Below are positions 8,920 through 17,743 of a stretch of DNA of 64,000 nucleotides, piece by piece. The position numbers were made by a program, and so were the translations under genes. The notes under the pieces were generated by a model that ran no database searches, was not told the DNA's origin, and was given only the letters and a program-made list of their open reading frames with translations. Positions within the stretch are counted from its first letter, which is position 1. The number at the start of each line of letters is the position of its first letter. The DNA is from a bacterium (GTDB lineage Bacteria; Hydrothermota; Tepidihabitantia; SM23-42; JAOAFX01), in the NCBI GenBank assembly GCA_036382775.1, contig DASVHD010000035.1, positions 279,001 through 343,000 on the forward strand, given 5' to 3'.

Positions 8920-10473
8920 ATGCGCTTTTTGACAATCAGTAAGACGATACTTACCATGGTATTTTTTCTGACCATGGTTTTTTTGTGCTGCGGCAATAAT
9001 GAATCTCCCGAGGTGGCCGAGATCCAGGCCGCGCTTGAATCTGCCGAGGCCAACGGCAGGTCCGATACGATCCGAATACCGGCAGGTATATACAACGTCG
9101 GCACGACCCTTACCTATCATTCAGAGGAAGGATTCCCCCTGTATGTCGTCGGTGACGGGACCGGCGAGACCATCCTTGACGGACAGGGATCGGCTCAGAT
9201 AATGTACCTGTCCACGATCGGTGCAAATTCAGATCTCATTATCAGTAACATCACCTTCCAGAACGGCATATCACATCTATACGGCGGTGGCCTGCGCGCC
9301 GAGACCAATTATGGCTATATCACCATCGACACCTGCGAGTTCGTGAGCAATGAAGCGGAAACGCTCGGCGGCGGGGCGCATGCGGTCGCGAACGACGGTG
9401 ATGTCACGATCTCGCACTGCACCTTCACCGAGAATTCATGCGCGGTCGACGGCGGTGGTCTGAACGCGAGTTCCTCCAACGGCCACGTCGACCTGAACAA
9501 CAGCTCTTTCACGAACAACGAAGCCGTAGAGGACGACGCGGGCGGAGCGCTCCTGTATACCGAAAACGGAACGTTATCCATGACCTACAACACTTTCACC
9601 GGCAACACGGCACTGGGCGACGGTGGCGCGGGCGGTGCCGGAGGATTCACTTATTTAATGGGCACCGGAGTGTCGGTCACGGTCAGCAATAACACCTTCA
9701 CGAATAACGTGTCGACGCTGGACGGCGCTGGCGCCTTTACCAGGGTGAACGGCAGCGGTACGGTGATCTATACAGACAACACGTTTTCCGGAAATACGGC
9801 GCAGACTTATAACGGTGGCGCGTGCCAGATCCATCTGAACTCGGGCACGCTTACCTATACCGGCAACACGCATTCGAATAATACTTCGGGCGGGGACGGC
9901 GGCGGGCTGGCAGTATGGCACGGCCAGGGCACGATGGATATCAGCGGCAACACCTTCACCGGTAATGCCACGACCTATAACGGCGGCGGCATCAACGTGG
10001 CGACCGATAGCGGCACCGCGAACATCGACCACAATGTCTTCAACGGGAACCAAGCCGGCAATGTCGGCGGCGGTGTCTCGGCCGCGGCCAATATCACGGG
10101 CATCCTGCACGTGTTCAACAATACTTTCTACGGCAACATTGCGACCGCGGACGGCGGCGGGCTTAACCTTTATTTTGACCAGGCCGGGACAAGCGCCACC
10201 TGTTATAACAATATCATGTGGCTCGACGAACCTAACGGCGTTGCCATATCCGGCGCGGTCACAATCGATGTAACATACTCGGACATTCAGAACGGCGCGG
10301 GCCAGCCGTGGTTCGGCACCGGCTGCATTGAAGCCGATCCGCAGTTCGTCAATGCCGGTTCTGACGATTTCGATCTCAACAGCGGATCACCATGCATTGA
10401 TACCGGCGACCCAACAACACATGATCCGGACGGCACCAGGGCCGACATGGGCGCGTTCTATTTTCCGCAGTGA
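8920..10473 (+). CDS. exported right-handed beta-helix protein
   Basis: 517 residues. A hydrophobic signal at about 1-25 ends in FLCCGN, so it may be a lipoprotein. Residues 40-440 are built from repeating turns rich in Asn, Gly, Ser and Thr, with recurrent patterns like NTFTGN, NNTFTNN and GGG. This is the signature of parallel right-handed beta-helix proteins (polymorphic outer membrane or choice-of-anchor type). The end ADPQFVNAGSDDFDLNSGSPCIDTGD is the common capping segment of such proteins. It has its own promoter and a strong ribosome site. The surface ligand or enzymatic activity, if any, is unknown. Confidence 0.85.
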   Translation: MRFLTISKTILTMVFFLTMVFLCCGNNESPEVAEIQAALESAEANGRSDTIRIPAGIYNVGTTLTYHSEEGFPLYVVGDGTGETILDGQGSAQIMYLSTIGANSDLIISNITFQNGISHLYGGGLRAETNYGYITIDTCEFVSNEAETLGGGAHAVANDGDVTISHCTFTENSCAVDGGGLNASSSNGHVDLNNSSFTNNEAVEDDAGGALLYTENGTLSMTYNTFTGNTALGDGGAGGAGGFTYLMGTGVSVTVSNNTFTNNVSTLDGAGAFTRVNGSGTVIYTDNTFSGNTAQTYNGGACQIHLNSGTLTYTGNTHSNNTSGGDGGGLAVWHGQGTMDISGNTFTGNATTYNGGGINVATDSGTANIDHNVFNGNQAGNVGGGVSAAANITGILHVFNNTFYGNIATADGGGLNLYFDQAGTSATCYNNIMWLDEPNGVAISGAVTIDVTYSDIQNGAGQPWFGTGCIEADPQFVNAGSDDFDLNSGSPCIDTGDPTTHDPDGTRADMGAFYFPQ

Positions 10474-10520
10474 TTTTTTTAAAACATTAATGATTTCGTC
10501 ATAACCAATGGATAAATAGC

Positions 10521-10603
10521 GATTCTTCGGGTTCCATGCAAAACCCTCAGAATGACACTCCTGCCTGTCATTCTGACCCTGAGAGAAACGAAGGGGAAGA
10601 ATC
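10521..10603. repeat. palindromic intergenic repeat (REP-like pair)
   Basis: GATTCTTC at 10521-10528 is answered by GAAGAATC at 10596-10603. Between them AGAATGAC and GTCATTCT form an inner inverted pair. Elements containing GTCATTCTGA and GAAGAATC are common non-coding repeats in many bacteria. It lies between convergent genes, where it could also end transcription. Confidence 0.65.
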
Positions 10604-10609
10604 TTATCG

Positions 10610-10629
10610 GTTCGCTAATGTATGCGAAC
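10610..10629. terminator. small hairpin between convergent genes
   Basis: GTTCGC (10610-10615) and GCGAAC (10624-10629) form a 6-bp stem with an 8-base loop just beyond the lptG stop codon. No T-run follows, so a terminator role is only possible. Confidence 0.3.
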
Positions 10630-10643
10630 TAACGCGGAAATCG

Positions 10644-11732
10644 TCACCGCCGGATCGCGGCGGCAAAAACCACGGCGACAGCTCCGAAGATGATGTTCGG
10701 CAGCCACGCTGCCAAAAGCGGGGTCATGAGCCCGGCCACGCCGTAAGCGCGGCACGACTGGATCAATCCCCAGTAGATAAATGCCAGGATAATACTGATC
10801 CCAAGACCGATCGCGATCCCGCCCTTGCGCAGCACCAGCGATAAAGGCAGGCAGATCACAAGCAGGATGATCGTGATCAGGGGGAAGGAAAAACGGTAGT
10901 TCAGTTCTACTTCTTCCTTGGCCACGTTCTCGCCGGCCTTTGATTTTCGCTGCACGAACCGGGCGATCTCGATAAAGTTCATCTCCTCGATCGGCCGCAC
11001 ACGTTTCAGGAAATCGGCGGGTTTTTCGACCAGTTCCGGCATGGTCAACACCGCGACCCGGGCGATCGTTTCCGTGCCGGCGGTATCGAAATCCCTGATC
11101 ACCGCATTGGAGAAAATCCACGCGTCGTCATGGTACTCGCCAGCCGCGGCGTCGATCCTTTTAACGATCCTCTGCCCTTTGTCCAGGTTCCATAAAACGG
11201 CGTTGTTGATCCGGCTCGTCTTGCCGTCGAAATCCTTGATGAAATAGATCCAGTTGTTCTCGCCGTAGAAGAAAAAATTCCGGCGGTGTTCCTGGATCTT
11301 GACCGGCCTCTTATCGATCTTCTCGCTTTTATGCTCGAAGAGTCGGCCTTGTGCCCACACGCCGACCGTCTCCTGGAACACGAACGTGGCTATCGATATC
11401 CCGATCCCGGTCAGGAAGATCATGATCATGAGGCGGTTGACGTCGAAACCGCTCGCTTTAAGGGCGATGATCTCCCGGTTCTTGGTCATGAAGCCGAAAA
11501 TGAAAAATGCGCCGATTATCGCTGCGACCGGTATCAGGAGCGTTATGTAAGATGGCGTAAGATAAAGGTAATAGATCACGATATCCTTGAAGACGACGCT
11601 TCTTGCCAGGTATTTTCCCAGGTTGTCGAACAGGTTGATGATTATGTAGATGAAGACCAGAACGAGCATGGAGAACAGCAGGTAACGAAGAAAATTTTTC
11701 TGAACATAGGAATATATCACCTTCATGTTCAT
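10644..11732 (-). CDS. lptG: LPS export permease, LptG type
   Basis: 362 residues of the LptF/LptG (YjgP/YjgQ) family. Three transmembrane helices at the N-terminus surround the conserved segment FGFMTKNREIIALKASGFDV. A beta-rich periplasmic jellyroll domain follows (about 130-250). Three more helices lie at the C-terminus (FPLITIILLVICLPLSLVLR, then GIAIGLGISII). LptF and LptG with the ATPase LptB pull lipopolysaccharide from the inner membrane. It overlaps lptF by 4 bases (ATGA). Its order after lptF makes LptG the natural assignment. Confidence 0.88.
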   Translation of the reverse strand: MNMKVIYSYVQKNFLRYLLFSMLVLVFIYIIINLFDNLGKYLARSVVFKDIVIYYLYLTPSYITLLIPVAAIIGAFFIFGFMTKNREIIALKASGFDVNRLMIMIFLTGIGISIATFVFQETVGVWAQGRLFEHKSEKIDKRPVKIQEHRRNFFFYGENNWIYFIKDFDGKTSRINNAVLWNLDKGQRIVKRIDAAAGEYHDDAWIFSNAVIRDFDTAGTETIARVAVLTMPELVEKPADFLKRVRPIEEMNFIEIARFVQRKSKAGENVAKEEVELNYRFSFPLITIILLVICLPLSLVLRKGGIAIGLGISIILAFIYWGLIQSCRAYGVAGLMTPLLAAWLPNIIFGAVAVVFAAAIRR

Positions 11733-13006
11733 GGTCCCGGACCGACCGGCGACGACGCTTTTTTGCAGATTTTGATCCGCGGCAGACGTTCATATTCGGC
11801 GATCCAGAAAAACATGAAAGCAGGAATGAGCAGGATCAAATTGGGCAGCCACATCGCCCAGAAAGACGAAAAATTCCTCCGATTCGCCAGTTCTTCACCC
11901 GAGATGACAAGGATATAATACAATGAAAACAGCATGATGCCTATCAAAATACCGGCGATCCCGCCCTTGCGGTACAGGTATCCGAGCGGCGCGCCGATCA
12001 GCAGAAAAACGATACAAGCAAAAGCCAGCGAGAATTTTTTATTGAGTTCCAGGAGATACCGCGCTTGGGTCCGCATCTTGCCGTTCAGGAGCGACAGTTT
12101 CTGTTCGATCTGGAACCGGCCGGCGTCAAGGCTGCGGATGTCACCATTCAAATACTTAGTAATGGCGTCCTCGCCGGTTTTCTGGATCACAGCCCTGATA
12201 TCACCCATCTCTTTCTGGATTTCGGCGATCCTCTTGTATAGGCCGCGGGCGTCGAGCTCGTCCTCGTTTCGCACCTTTCTTTCCTTTCTTATCAGGTCCG
12301 TGTTCATCTGCATGTTGATGATCTGCGTCGAGAAGGTCGTTTTTTGGTACTTTTCATTATCGACGAGCTGATGCAGTTCCCCGTTGTACAGGATGAACCG
12401 CAGCAGATCCTCGTTTTCAATGGTTTGCAGCTCACCTTCGGGTGCGGTTATGATCAGGCTGTTCTTCAGATCGTAGATTGCAATATCGTGGATCTTCGAG
12501 GTGCGTTCATCCTTTTTCCTGATGTAAATCGTGTAGTCGGGGAATTCATTCGTGAACACGCCCTCGGGCAGGCGCACCGCCGGCCTTTTCCGCGCCACAT
12601 CGGTCAGCAGATTGCTGGCCCGGTGGTTCGCTTCGGGCACGATGAAATTATTGAATATCATCAACCCGATCATGATGACGCCGACGACCACCAGGGGCGT
12701 TTTTAAAATTGAAAAAAACGAGATCCCGCTGGTTTTAAGGGCCAGGATCTCATTGTCCTGACTGAACCGGCCAAAGCTCATGACGATCGCGACCAGGATC
12801 GCCATGGGCGCCGTGAACGAAATAATGAAAGGCAAAGTGTAGATCAGGATCTGACCGACAATAGCTAGCGCCAGCCCTTTGCGCACGATCAGGTCGATCA
12901 GCCTGAAAAGCTGGTCCATGAGCAGGATGAACGTCAGCGCGAATATTGAAAAAACACAAGGCGGCAGGAATTCTTTTAAAAAATAACGGTCGATCACCCT
13001 GGTCAT
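11729..13006 (-). CDS. lptF: LPS export permease, LptF type
   Basis: 425 residues. It has the same fold as its neighbour: N-terminal helices with LFRLIDLIVRKGLAL and FGRFSQDNEILALKTSGIS, a periplasmic beta domain of about 150 residues followed by a charged helical stretch (about 235-285), and C-terminal helices (GGIAGILIGIMLFSLYYIL). It forms a heterodimer with LptG in the inner membrane. The presence of both implies an outer membrane with LPS or a similar glycolipid. The start overlaps the stop of the upstream TPR gene by 4 bases. Confidence 0.88.
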   Translation of the reverse strand: MTRVIDRYFLKEFLPPCVFSIFALTFILLMDQLFRLIDLIVRKGLALAIVGQILIYTLPFIISFTAPMAILVAIVMSFGRFSQDNEILALKTSGISFFSILKTPLVVVGVIMIGLMIFNNFIVPEANHRASNLLTDVARKRPAVRLPEGVFTNEFPDYTIYIRKKDERTSKIHDIAIYDLKNSLIITAPEGELQTIENEDLLRFILYNGELHQLVDNEKYQKTTFSTQIINMQMNTDLIRKERKVRNEDELDARGLYKRIAEIQKEMGDIRAVIQKTGEDAITKYLNGDIRSLDAGRFQIEQKLSLLNGKMRTQARYLLELNKKFSLAFACIVFLLIGAPLGYLYRKGGIAGILIGIMLFSLYYILVISGEELANRRNFSSFWAMWLPNLILLIPAFMFFWIAEYERLPRIKICKKASSPVGPGP

Positions 13007-13761
13007 TTTATCAAACCCTGCTCGCGCAGGCTGTTGATCGCGTCGAATGCGTTCATCAAGGGCGCCGGCGCAGCGGGTTTCAGGTCGGGGTCAATGGGCA
13101 GGATCCCGTATTCCACCAGCCTCATGTACGGCAGGTACAGGAATGAATGGCTGGATATGGCCGGTACCGCGTAGAAGTGCCGGGGATAAAAAGGCGGCAA
13201 TTTTGAGTCCAGCGCGATAATAAGATTGCCGCCGGTAAGAGTGTCCTGTTCATAAAGGTTGCCGTCCGGGAAACGGAAAAGCAGCCCCTGCTCGACCGCG
13301 TAGGAAACCGGGTCGATGCCTAAACTCATCTGCGCCGCCCCGCACGTCAACTCGGCGAGGAGCTGCCTGGTCAACGGGAACTCGGCATTGAACCGTGTTC
13401 TCATGGATGGTCTAATCTTCTCAAGTATCCCGGACATGCCCGAAAAATCCGAGCGCCGCTGGCGGTAACGGAACAGGTGCAGGTAGACGTTTACATCGCT
13501 GCTCTTTCGTCTTACGAATTCTTCGAGGACGCCGATGCCTTTTTCGGTTTCGCCAAGGCGCTGGTAACAATCGAAAAGGTAATAAAGGACCGTGTCATTC
13601 TGCGCCCGTTTCACCGAGAACCGGGTGAATTTGCCCGCGGCCTGTTCGAAGTCGCCGCGTTTATAGAACTCCAGCCCGTGCTGGAATTCGTTCTGTCTCT
13701 TGAAAAAAAAGCAGCTGGTGAATACGAGAATCAGGGTCCAAAAATAATGGCAACGCGGCAT
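13003..13761 (-). CDS. probable TPR lipoprotein, function unknown
   Basis: 252 residues. The N-terminus is hydrophobic and ends in a lipobox-like FTSC. Residues of about 25-125 are helical repeats of TPR character (GLEFYKRGDFEQAAGKF, YLFDCYQRLGETEKGI). The C-terminal half has no family I can name and ends in LMNAFDAINSLREQGLI. It sits between an exported protein (31-base overlap) and lptF (4-base overlap), so it is cotranscribed with the LPS exporter. A role in envelope assembly is inferred from that position alone. Confidence 0.6.
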   Translation of the reverse strand: MPRCHYFWTLILVFTSCFFFKRQNEFQHGLEFYKRGDFEQAAGKFTRFSVKRAQNDTVLYYLFDCYQRLGETEKGIGVLEEFVRRKSSDVNVYLHLFRYRQRRSDFSGMSGILEKIRPSMRTRFNAEFPLTRQLLAELTCGAAQMSLGIDPVSYAVEQGLLFRFPDGNLYEQDTLTGGNLIIALDSKLPPFYPRHFYAVPAISSHSFLYLPYMRLVEYGILPIDPDLKPAAPAPLMNAFDAINSLREQGLIK

Positions 13762-14516
13762 TCTTTCAGTAGCGCCAGATTTCTCTTTGAACCGTGGATC
13801 CGGCGGGCATCGAACATTGAGATCTTTATATCCGTCATTTTTGCGCCGCTTACGCCCAGCGCCTGAATCCTCAATGGATAATACCCGATCCGGTTGTTGT
13901 TATAGACGTCGCTGGTCGAATACAGGACAAGACCGCCATCGATCACGAATCTGGGATCGGCGAAATTTATCGCATAGACTTCCTCGGAAAGATTATCGAT
14001 GACACGGGGAAAAAGCGCCGGCGTCAGTCCCAGATTACGGCAATCGATGACGATGCCGGTGAACTCGGTCGACTCCGTCTCCTTGGGAACAAGATCGATG
14101 CCGGCCGGCACCGGTCTGTCATCAGGCCATTCCTGTCCGCAGGACGGGCAGAGCATGGGTACGACGAGCTTGGGTGCCTTTGTTTCCGGAATTAAAACGG
14201 CAAGTATTTTCCCCGGCAATGCCAATTTGGAATTATATTCAACGCTGCCGTCGGTCAGGTAGTGTTGATCGACCCTGACATTCTGGCTTAATAACTCGTT
14301 CAGCATGGTCTCGCGGCTGAAATTCGCCACTAGAAAATCCATGACCGTCCGGTTGGCGTCATAGGACAGGGCATAGAGCTCGCTTTTGAGGTTGTGCCCG
14401 ATATCCGCGATATTGTTGGTGTTGCCGGGCGCGGTAATTGTCAGCGTGGGCCAGTCCATGTCGGCACACAAAACAGAGACCGCTACCGCCAAAAGACCAA
14501 CTATTATTTTCTTCAT
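13731..14516 (-). CDS. exported protein of unknown function, first gene of lpt operon
   Basis: 261 residues with a clear signal peptide (MKKIIVGLLAVAVSVLCA). A single CPSC motif near residue 123 could bind metal with partners elsewhere or form a disulphide. The middle (FTGIVIDCRNLGLTPALFPRV) resembles segments seen in exported proteins of the LPP20/FlgT type, but the resemblance is weak. An AAGGAG ribosome site precedes ATG 14516. It heads a minus-strand set with the TPR lipoprotein, lptF and lptG. Confidence 0.6.
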   Translation of the reverse strand: MKKIIVGLLAVAVSVLCADMDWPTLTITAPGNTNNIADIGHNLKSELYALSYDANRTVMDFLVANFSRETMLNELLSQNVRVDQHYLTDGSVEYNSKLALPGKILAVLIPETKAPKLVVPMLCPSCGQEWPDDRPVPAGIDLVPKETESTEFTGIVIDCRNLGLTPALFPRVIDNLSEEVYAINFADPRFVIDGGLVLYSTSDVYNNNRIGYYPLRIQALGVSGAKMTDIKISMFDARRIHGSKRNLALLKECRVAIIFGP

Positions 14517-14553
14517 TCATTGCTCCTTAGTTAAGTAGTTGCCGTATTTTTGT

Positions 14554-14646
14554 GTCATTGCGAGGAGTCCCGAGGGACGACGAAGCAATCTCTGAAAAAC
14601 CTGTAAACAACTGGGATTGCTTCGCATAAAGATCGCTCGCAATGAC
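14554..14646. repeat. GTCATTGCGAG palindromic repeat
   Basis: GTCATTGCGAGGAG at the left end is answered by CTCGCAATGAC at the right, with inner CGAAGCAATC and GATTGCTTCG arms. This is a frequent bacterial intergenic repeat type. It separates the tRNA-Gly gene from the lpt operon and could fold in the leader of that operon. Related copies occur at 18.28-18.39 kb. Confidence 0.7.
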
Positions 14647-14753
14647 AAAACCTCCCCGCGACCACTTTCCAACTTCTCCCGTATTTCTTGCGAAACACGG
14701 GACACTCAATTTTCCAGCCAAATCATGCGAAAGATTTGGGGAAAATTGGTGAC

Positions 14754-14825
14754 AGCGGGCGACGGGATTCGAACCCGCGACCCTCGGCTTGGGAAGCCGA
14801 TGCTCTACCGGTGAGCTACACCCGC
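14754..14825 (-). tRNA. tRNA-Gly (CCC anticodon)
   Basis: A full cloverleaf reads on the minus strand. The acceptor arm is GCGGGTG with CGCCCGC, and the T arm contains GGTTCGAATCC. The anticodon stem TCGGC/GCCGA encloses TTCCCAA, giving anticodon CCC. The CCA end is not encoded. Its promoter is at 14921-14949. Confidence 0.95.
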
Positions 14826-14920
14826 GCACAGAATAAAAAATAGTAACTAGTAAATGGTAATTGGCAATTAAAATAAGTAATAAAACTGATTACCACCTAC
14901 CGGGCTTTTCTAACAATAAA
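14826..14920 (-). repeat. leader of tRNA-Gly transcript with degenerate repeats
   Basis: Between the promoter and the tRNA lies an AT-rich run of imperfect units such as GTAACTAGTAAATGGTAATTGG. This is the same low-complexity style seen at 5.5 and 56.7 kb. No gene is present. Confidence 0.4.
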
Positions 14921-14949
14921 ATTATACTTTAAAAATTCGCCGGTGTCAA
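14921..14949 (-). promoter_or_regulatory. promoter of tRNA-Gly
   Basis: On the minus strand TTGACA (14944-14949) and TATAAT (14921-14926) stand 17 bases apart. It points at the tRNA and overlaps the end region of the envC gene. Confidence 0.8.
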
Positions 14950-14963
14950 TGACAATGGAGAGT

Positions 14964-16082
14964 TTACTCCAGGTACGCCAGTGGGTCAACCGGTTTTCCG
15001 TCTTTTCTCAGTTCGAAATGAAGGATCGGTCCGGAAAGCGAACCGCTCTCGCCTACGCGTCCAATGATCCTGCCTTTTACGACCTCATTCCCGACGCTTA
15101 CCAGAAATTCGGAAAGATGCCCGTACAGAGAATAATAACCGTCCAGGTGGTCGATCAGCACCAGGTTGCCGTAACCCATGAACCGGCCCGCGTAGACCAC
15201 TTTCCCGGGCGCCACGGCGGTGACGTTATCGCCGTACTTGCTGCCGATATCTATGCCGTTGTTCTTGGTCGTCGTATTATACTTTGGGTGAATCACCTTG
15301 CCGAACTTGGTGAGCACGGAACCATCGCATGGCCAGGGCAGCCTTCCCTTGTTGATCTCCAGGTAGTTATTGCCCGTGTTCGTTTTTTCTTTTTCCCTTT
15401 TCTTTTCCAGAGATACGATCAGTTCCTCGAGCTTGCGCTGCGCGCTCTTCAGGTCTTTTTCCAGCGCTTTTTTATTTTTCTCCTGCTGCGCGACCTTATC
15501 CAGGATGCGGTTCTTTTCATTACGCTCATCGTTCAGCCGCTGCAGTTCGCCTTCTTTTTCGTCGCGCCTGGAATTGATGGTATTGATCAGATCTTCCCTC
15601 ATTTTTTTGTCGGTCAGGTATTTTTCCCAATCGCTCTTGAACTCAAAAAAAGCTCGCTGGTCGTTCTTGGCAAGGATCTGTAGGTAATAGGAAGTAGACA
15701 TGATCTCGGGCAGCGATTTCGAAGAAAACAGGATCTCCAGCTTATAGAATGGCGTCCATTTGTACAAACGCACCAGCCGTTCCCTGAGGTCGTCCTTGCG
15801 TGACCTCATTTTGCTTTCCAGCTGCGCGAGTTCCCTGGTCAGATCGGCAACTTTGTTGCGTTCATAACTCTCCTGAGCCGACAACTCGTCGATATATTTT
15901 ATCGTGAGACCGATCCCCTCATCGATCTTCTCGATGTGTGCCAGCGTGCCCACTTTTTCCTTTTCAAGCTGCTTGATCTCCTGCCGCACATCGGTAAGTT
16001 TCTGTTTCAGCTGGTCAAGTTCCTTCTGTTTCTGGCTGATCTGCGCGGTCAGAAAGCAGACCAGTATCAAGACCAGTTTCAT
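14964..16082 (-). CDS. envC: EnvC-like murein hydrolase activator (degenerate M23)
   Basis: 372 residues. A signal peptide (about 1-14) is followed by two long coiled-coil stretches (about 15-105 and 160-235). A LytM/M23 domain fills residues 255-372. The LytM metal site normally reads HxGxD, HxH; here the first His is replaced by Asn274 (NNGIDIG), while His322 (YGHLS) and His355 (LHFEL) remain. Loss of a zinc ligand is the hallmark of EnvC-type activators, which switch on amidases instead of cutting peptidoglycan. It overlaps ftsX by 4 bases and is third in the ftsE-ftsX-envC operon. Confidence 0.88.
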   Translation of the reverse strand: MKLVLILVCFLTAQISQKQKELDQLKQKLTDVRQEIKQLEKEKVGTLAHIEKIDEGIGLTIKYIDELSAQESYERNKVADLTRELAQLESKMRSRKDDLRERLVRLYKWTPFYKLEILFSSKSLPEIMSTSYYLQILAKNDQRAFFEFKSDWEKYLTDKKMREDLINTINSRRDEKEGELQRLNDERNEKNRILDKVAQQEKNKKALEKDLKSAQRKLEELIVSLEKKREKEKTNTGNNYLEINKGRLPWPCDGSVLTKFGKVIHPKYNTTTKNNGIDIGSKYGDNVTAVAPGKVVYAGRFMGYGNLVLIDHLDGYYSLYGHLSEFLVSVGNEVVKGRIIGRVGESGSLSGPILHFELRKDGKPVDPLAYLE

Positions 16083-16927
16083 CGCAGGAATTTCCTCAGG
16101 GCGATGCTTGAGCCCAGCACACCCAGAACCATGCCGGCAGCCAGGTCGCCCAGCAAAAAATACGTTTTCGGAAAATATATGTTCTGGAAAAAAGTAACGC
16201 CGATTCTCACGGTAACCACCGTCAGAATAAAGGCGATCACTGCGCCAATGACCCCCTGGATGAGCCCCTGAAATATGAACGGTGTCACGATGAAATTGTT
16301 GGAGGCGCCGACGAGCTTCATAATCTCGATCTCCAGCGAACGCGCAAAGATCGTTAGTTTTATCGTCTGGAATATCACGAATACCACCGACAGGATAATG
16401 ATCACCAGAAGGCCGATATCAAACGTCGTGATGACCTTGGTTATGCGCTTCAGGTTATCGACCAGCTCGCCGCCGAAGATCACCTCTTTCACGCCTCGCA
16501 GCAGCGTGACTTTCTCACTGATCTCCTTAAGACCGGCCATATTGCGGTATTTTGACTGGAGTTTGATCCGCAGAGAAGCGGGCAGGGGGCTGTCTTCAAA
16601 AACCTTGAGCACCTCCCGGTTTTCGTTCATTTCATTCTGGAGTTCGGCCAGCGCCACGTCCGGCGAAATATATATGACATCCCTGACCCCGTTGATCTTG
16701 AGAATATTGGTCTTCAAGCGGTCGACATCGACATGATCTTCAAGAAAAGTTATGATCTCTATTTTTTCTTCCAGCGAATTGACAAGCGCATAGAGGTTCA
16801 CGGTCACCAGAGCGAAAACGGACAATAGAAAGAACGATATGGCAGCGACCAGCAGGGACAGCATGAAGAGCGAGCTGTTGCGGGTGATCGTCCGGTACGC
16901 TTCTCTAAACCCAAGCCGTAATGCCAT
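16079..16927 (-). CDS. ftsX: cell division permease FtsX
   Basis: 282 residues. One N-terminal transmembrane helix (LFMLSLLVAAISFFLLSVFA) is followed by an extracytoplasmic domain of about 120 residues, with IEIITFLEDHVD and the FtsX-typical LPASLRIKL segment. Three more helices follow. The conserved FARSLEIEIMKLVGASNNF precedes the last pair. FtsX transmits FtsE ATP hydrolysis to EnvC outside the cell. The gene is 62 bases after ftsE and overlaps envC. Confidence 0.92.
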   Translation of the reverse strand: MALRLGFREAYRTITRNSSLFMLSLLVAAISFFLLSVFALVTVNLYALVNSLEEKIEIITFLEDHVDVDRLKTNILKINGVRDVIYISPDVALAELQNEMNENREVLKVFEDSPLPASLRIKLQSKYRNMAGLKEISEKVTLLRGVKEVIFGGELVDNLKRITKVITTFDIGLLVIIILSVVFVIFQTIKLTIFARSLEIEIMKLVGASNNFIVTPFIFQGLIQGVIGAVIAFILTVVTVRIGVTFFQNIYFPKTYFLLGDLAAGMVLGVLGSSIALRKFLR

Positions 16928-16989
16928 TTTATCCGCGCTCGCTTTTTGTTAACCCTGCTTTGATTTTGTCCGGTCACCCATTGCCCGGC

Positions 16990-17649
16990 CTATTCGGACG
17001 GCAGCATTTTGCCGTCCAGGAGCTGAATAACCTGTTTTTTTGCCCTCTTGACCAGGTTCTGGTTATGGGTTGCCGCCATGATTGTGGTCCCTTTCAGGTT
17101 TATATCCAGCAGGATATCAAGGATATCGTTGGAGCTGTTGAAATCAAGATTTCCGGTCGGCTCATCCGCCAGTAAGATATAAGGATCGCGTACCAGCGCC
17201 CGCGCGATCGCCACCTTCTGCTGTTCACCACCGGATAATTGGTATGGGTAATTGAATTTTTTATGGCTGAGCCGCAGATAGGTCAGGACATCCATGATCT
17301 TTTTCTTCAGGTCACGGGGCGGTGTGTCGGTGACCTCAAGGGCGAAAGCCACGTTTTCCTCGACGGTCCGGTCATCAAGGAGCTTGAAATCCTGGAAAAT
17401 CACGCCGATCTTCCGTCTCAGCAGAGGCACATCTTTTCTTTTCATGAGCCTCAGGTTTTCTTCGAAAACCTTGACCGTTCCCTTACTTGGCTCCTCGTCC
17501 TTATAAACGAGTTTCAGGATCGTGCTCTTGCCGGCGCCGGTCGGGCCGGTGAGAAAGACAAAATCGCCTTTTTGCACCTCGAATGAAACATCCTGCAGCG
17601 CAATCCAGTCTTTCTGGAAGATCTTGGTTACCTTGTCGAACGATATCAT
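16990..17649 (-). CDS. ftsE: cell division ATP-binding protein FtsE
   Basis: 219 residues. Walker A GPTGAGKST is at 35-43, the ABC signature is LSGGEQQKVAIARAL, Walker B is ILLADEPTGNLD, and the switch His lies in AATHNQNL. Length and sequence are those of FtsE. It is the ATPase of the FtsEX complex. First gene of the operon, with a promoter just upstream. Confidence 0.95.
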   Translation of the reverse strand: MISFDKVTKIFQKDWIALQDVSFEVQKGDFVFLTGPTGAGKSTILKLVYKDEEPSKGTVKVFEENLRLMKRKDVPLLRRKIGVIFQDFKLLDDRTVEENVAFALEVTDTPPRDLKKKIMDVLTYLRLSHKKFNYPYQLSGGEQQKVAIARALVRDPYILLADEPTGNLDFNSSNDILDILLDINLKGTTIMAATHNQNLVKRAKKQVIQLLDGKMLPSE

Positions 17650-17660
17650 CAGTTTAACTT

Positions 17661-17688
17661 ATGATAACCAGATTTCTTAAACTGTCAA
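17661..17688 (-). promoter_or_regulatory. promoter of ftsE-ftsX-envC
   Basis: Minus-strand TTGACA (17683-17688) and TATCAT (17661-17666) are 16 bases apart. The expected start lies a few bases ahead of the ftsE ATG at 17649, and no ribosome site is seen, so the message is nearly leaderless. Confidence 0.65.
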
Positions 17689-17743
17689 GAACTCCACAAA
17701 TTACAATGCCTTTCATCACTGTAATCAAACCAATATGTCAATA

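Noticed and set aside
10536-10844. plus-strand ORF of 102 codons
   Set aside because: Its first part is translated repeat sequence (CHSDPERNEGEES), and the rest is antisense to lptG.
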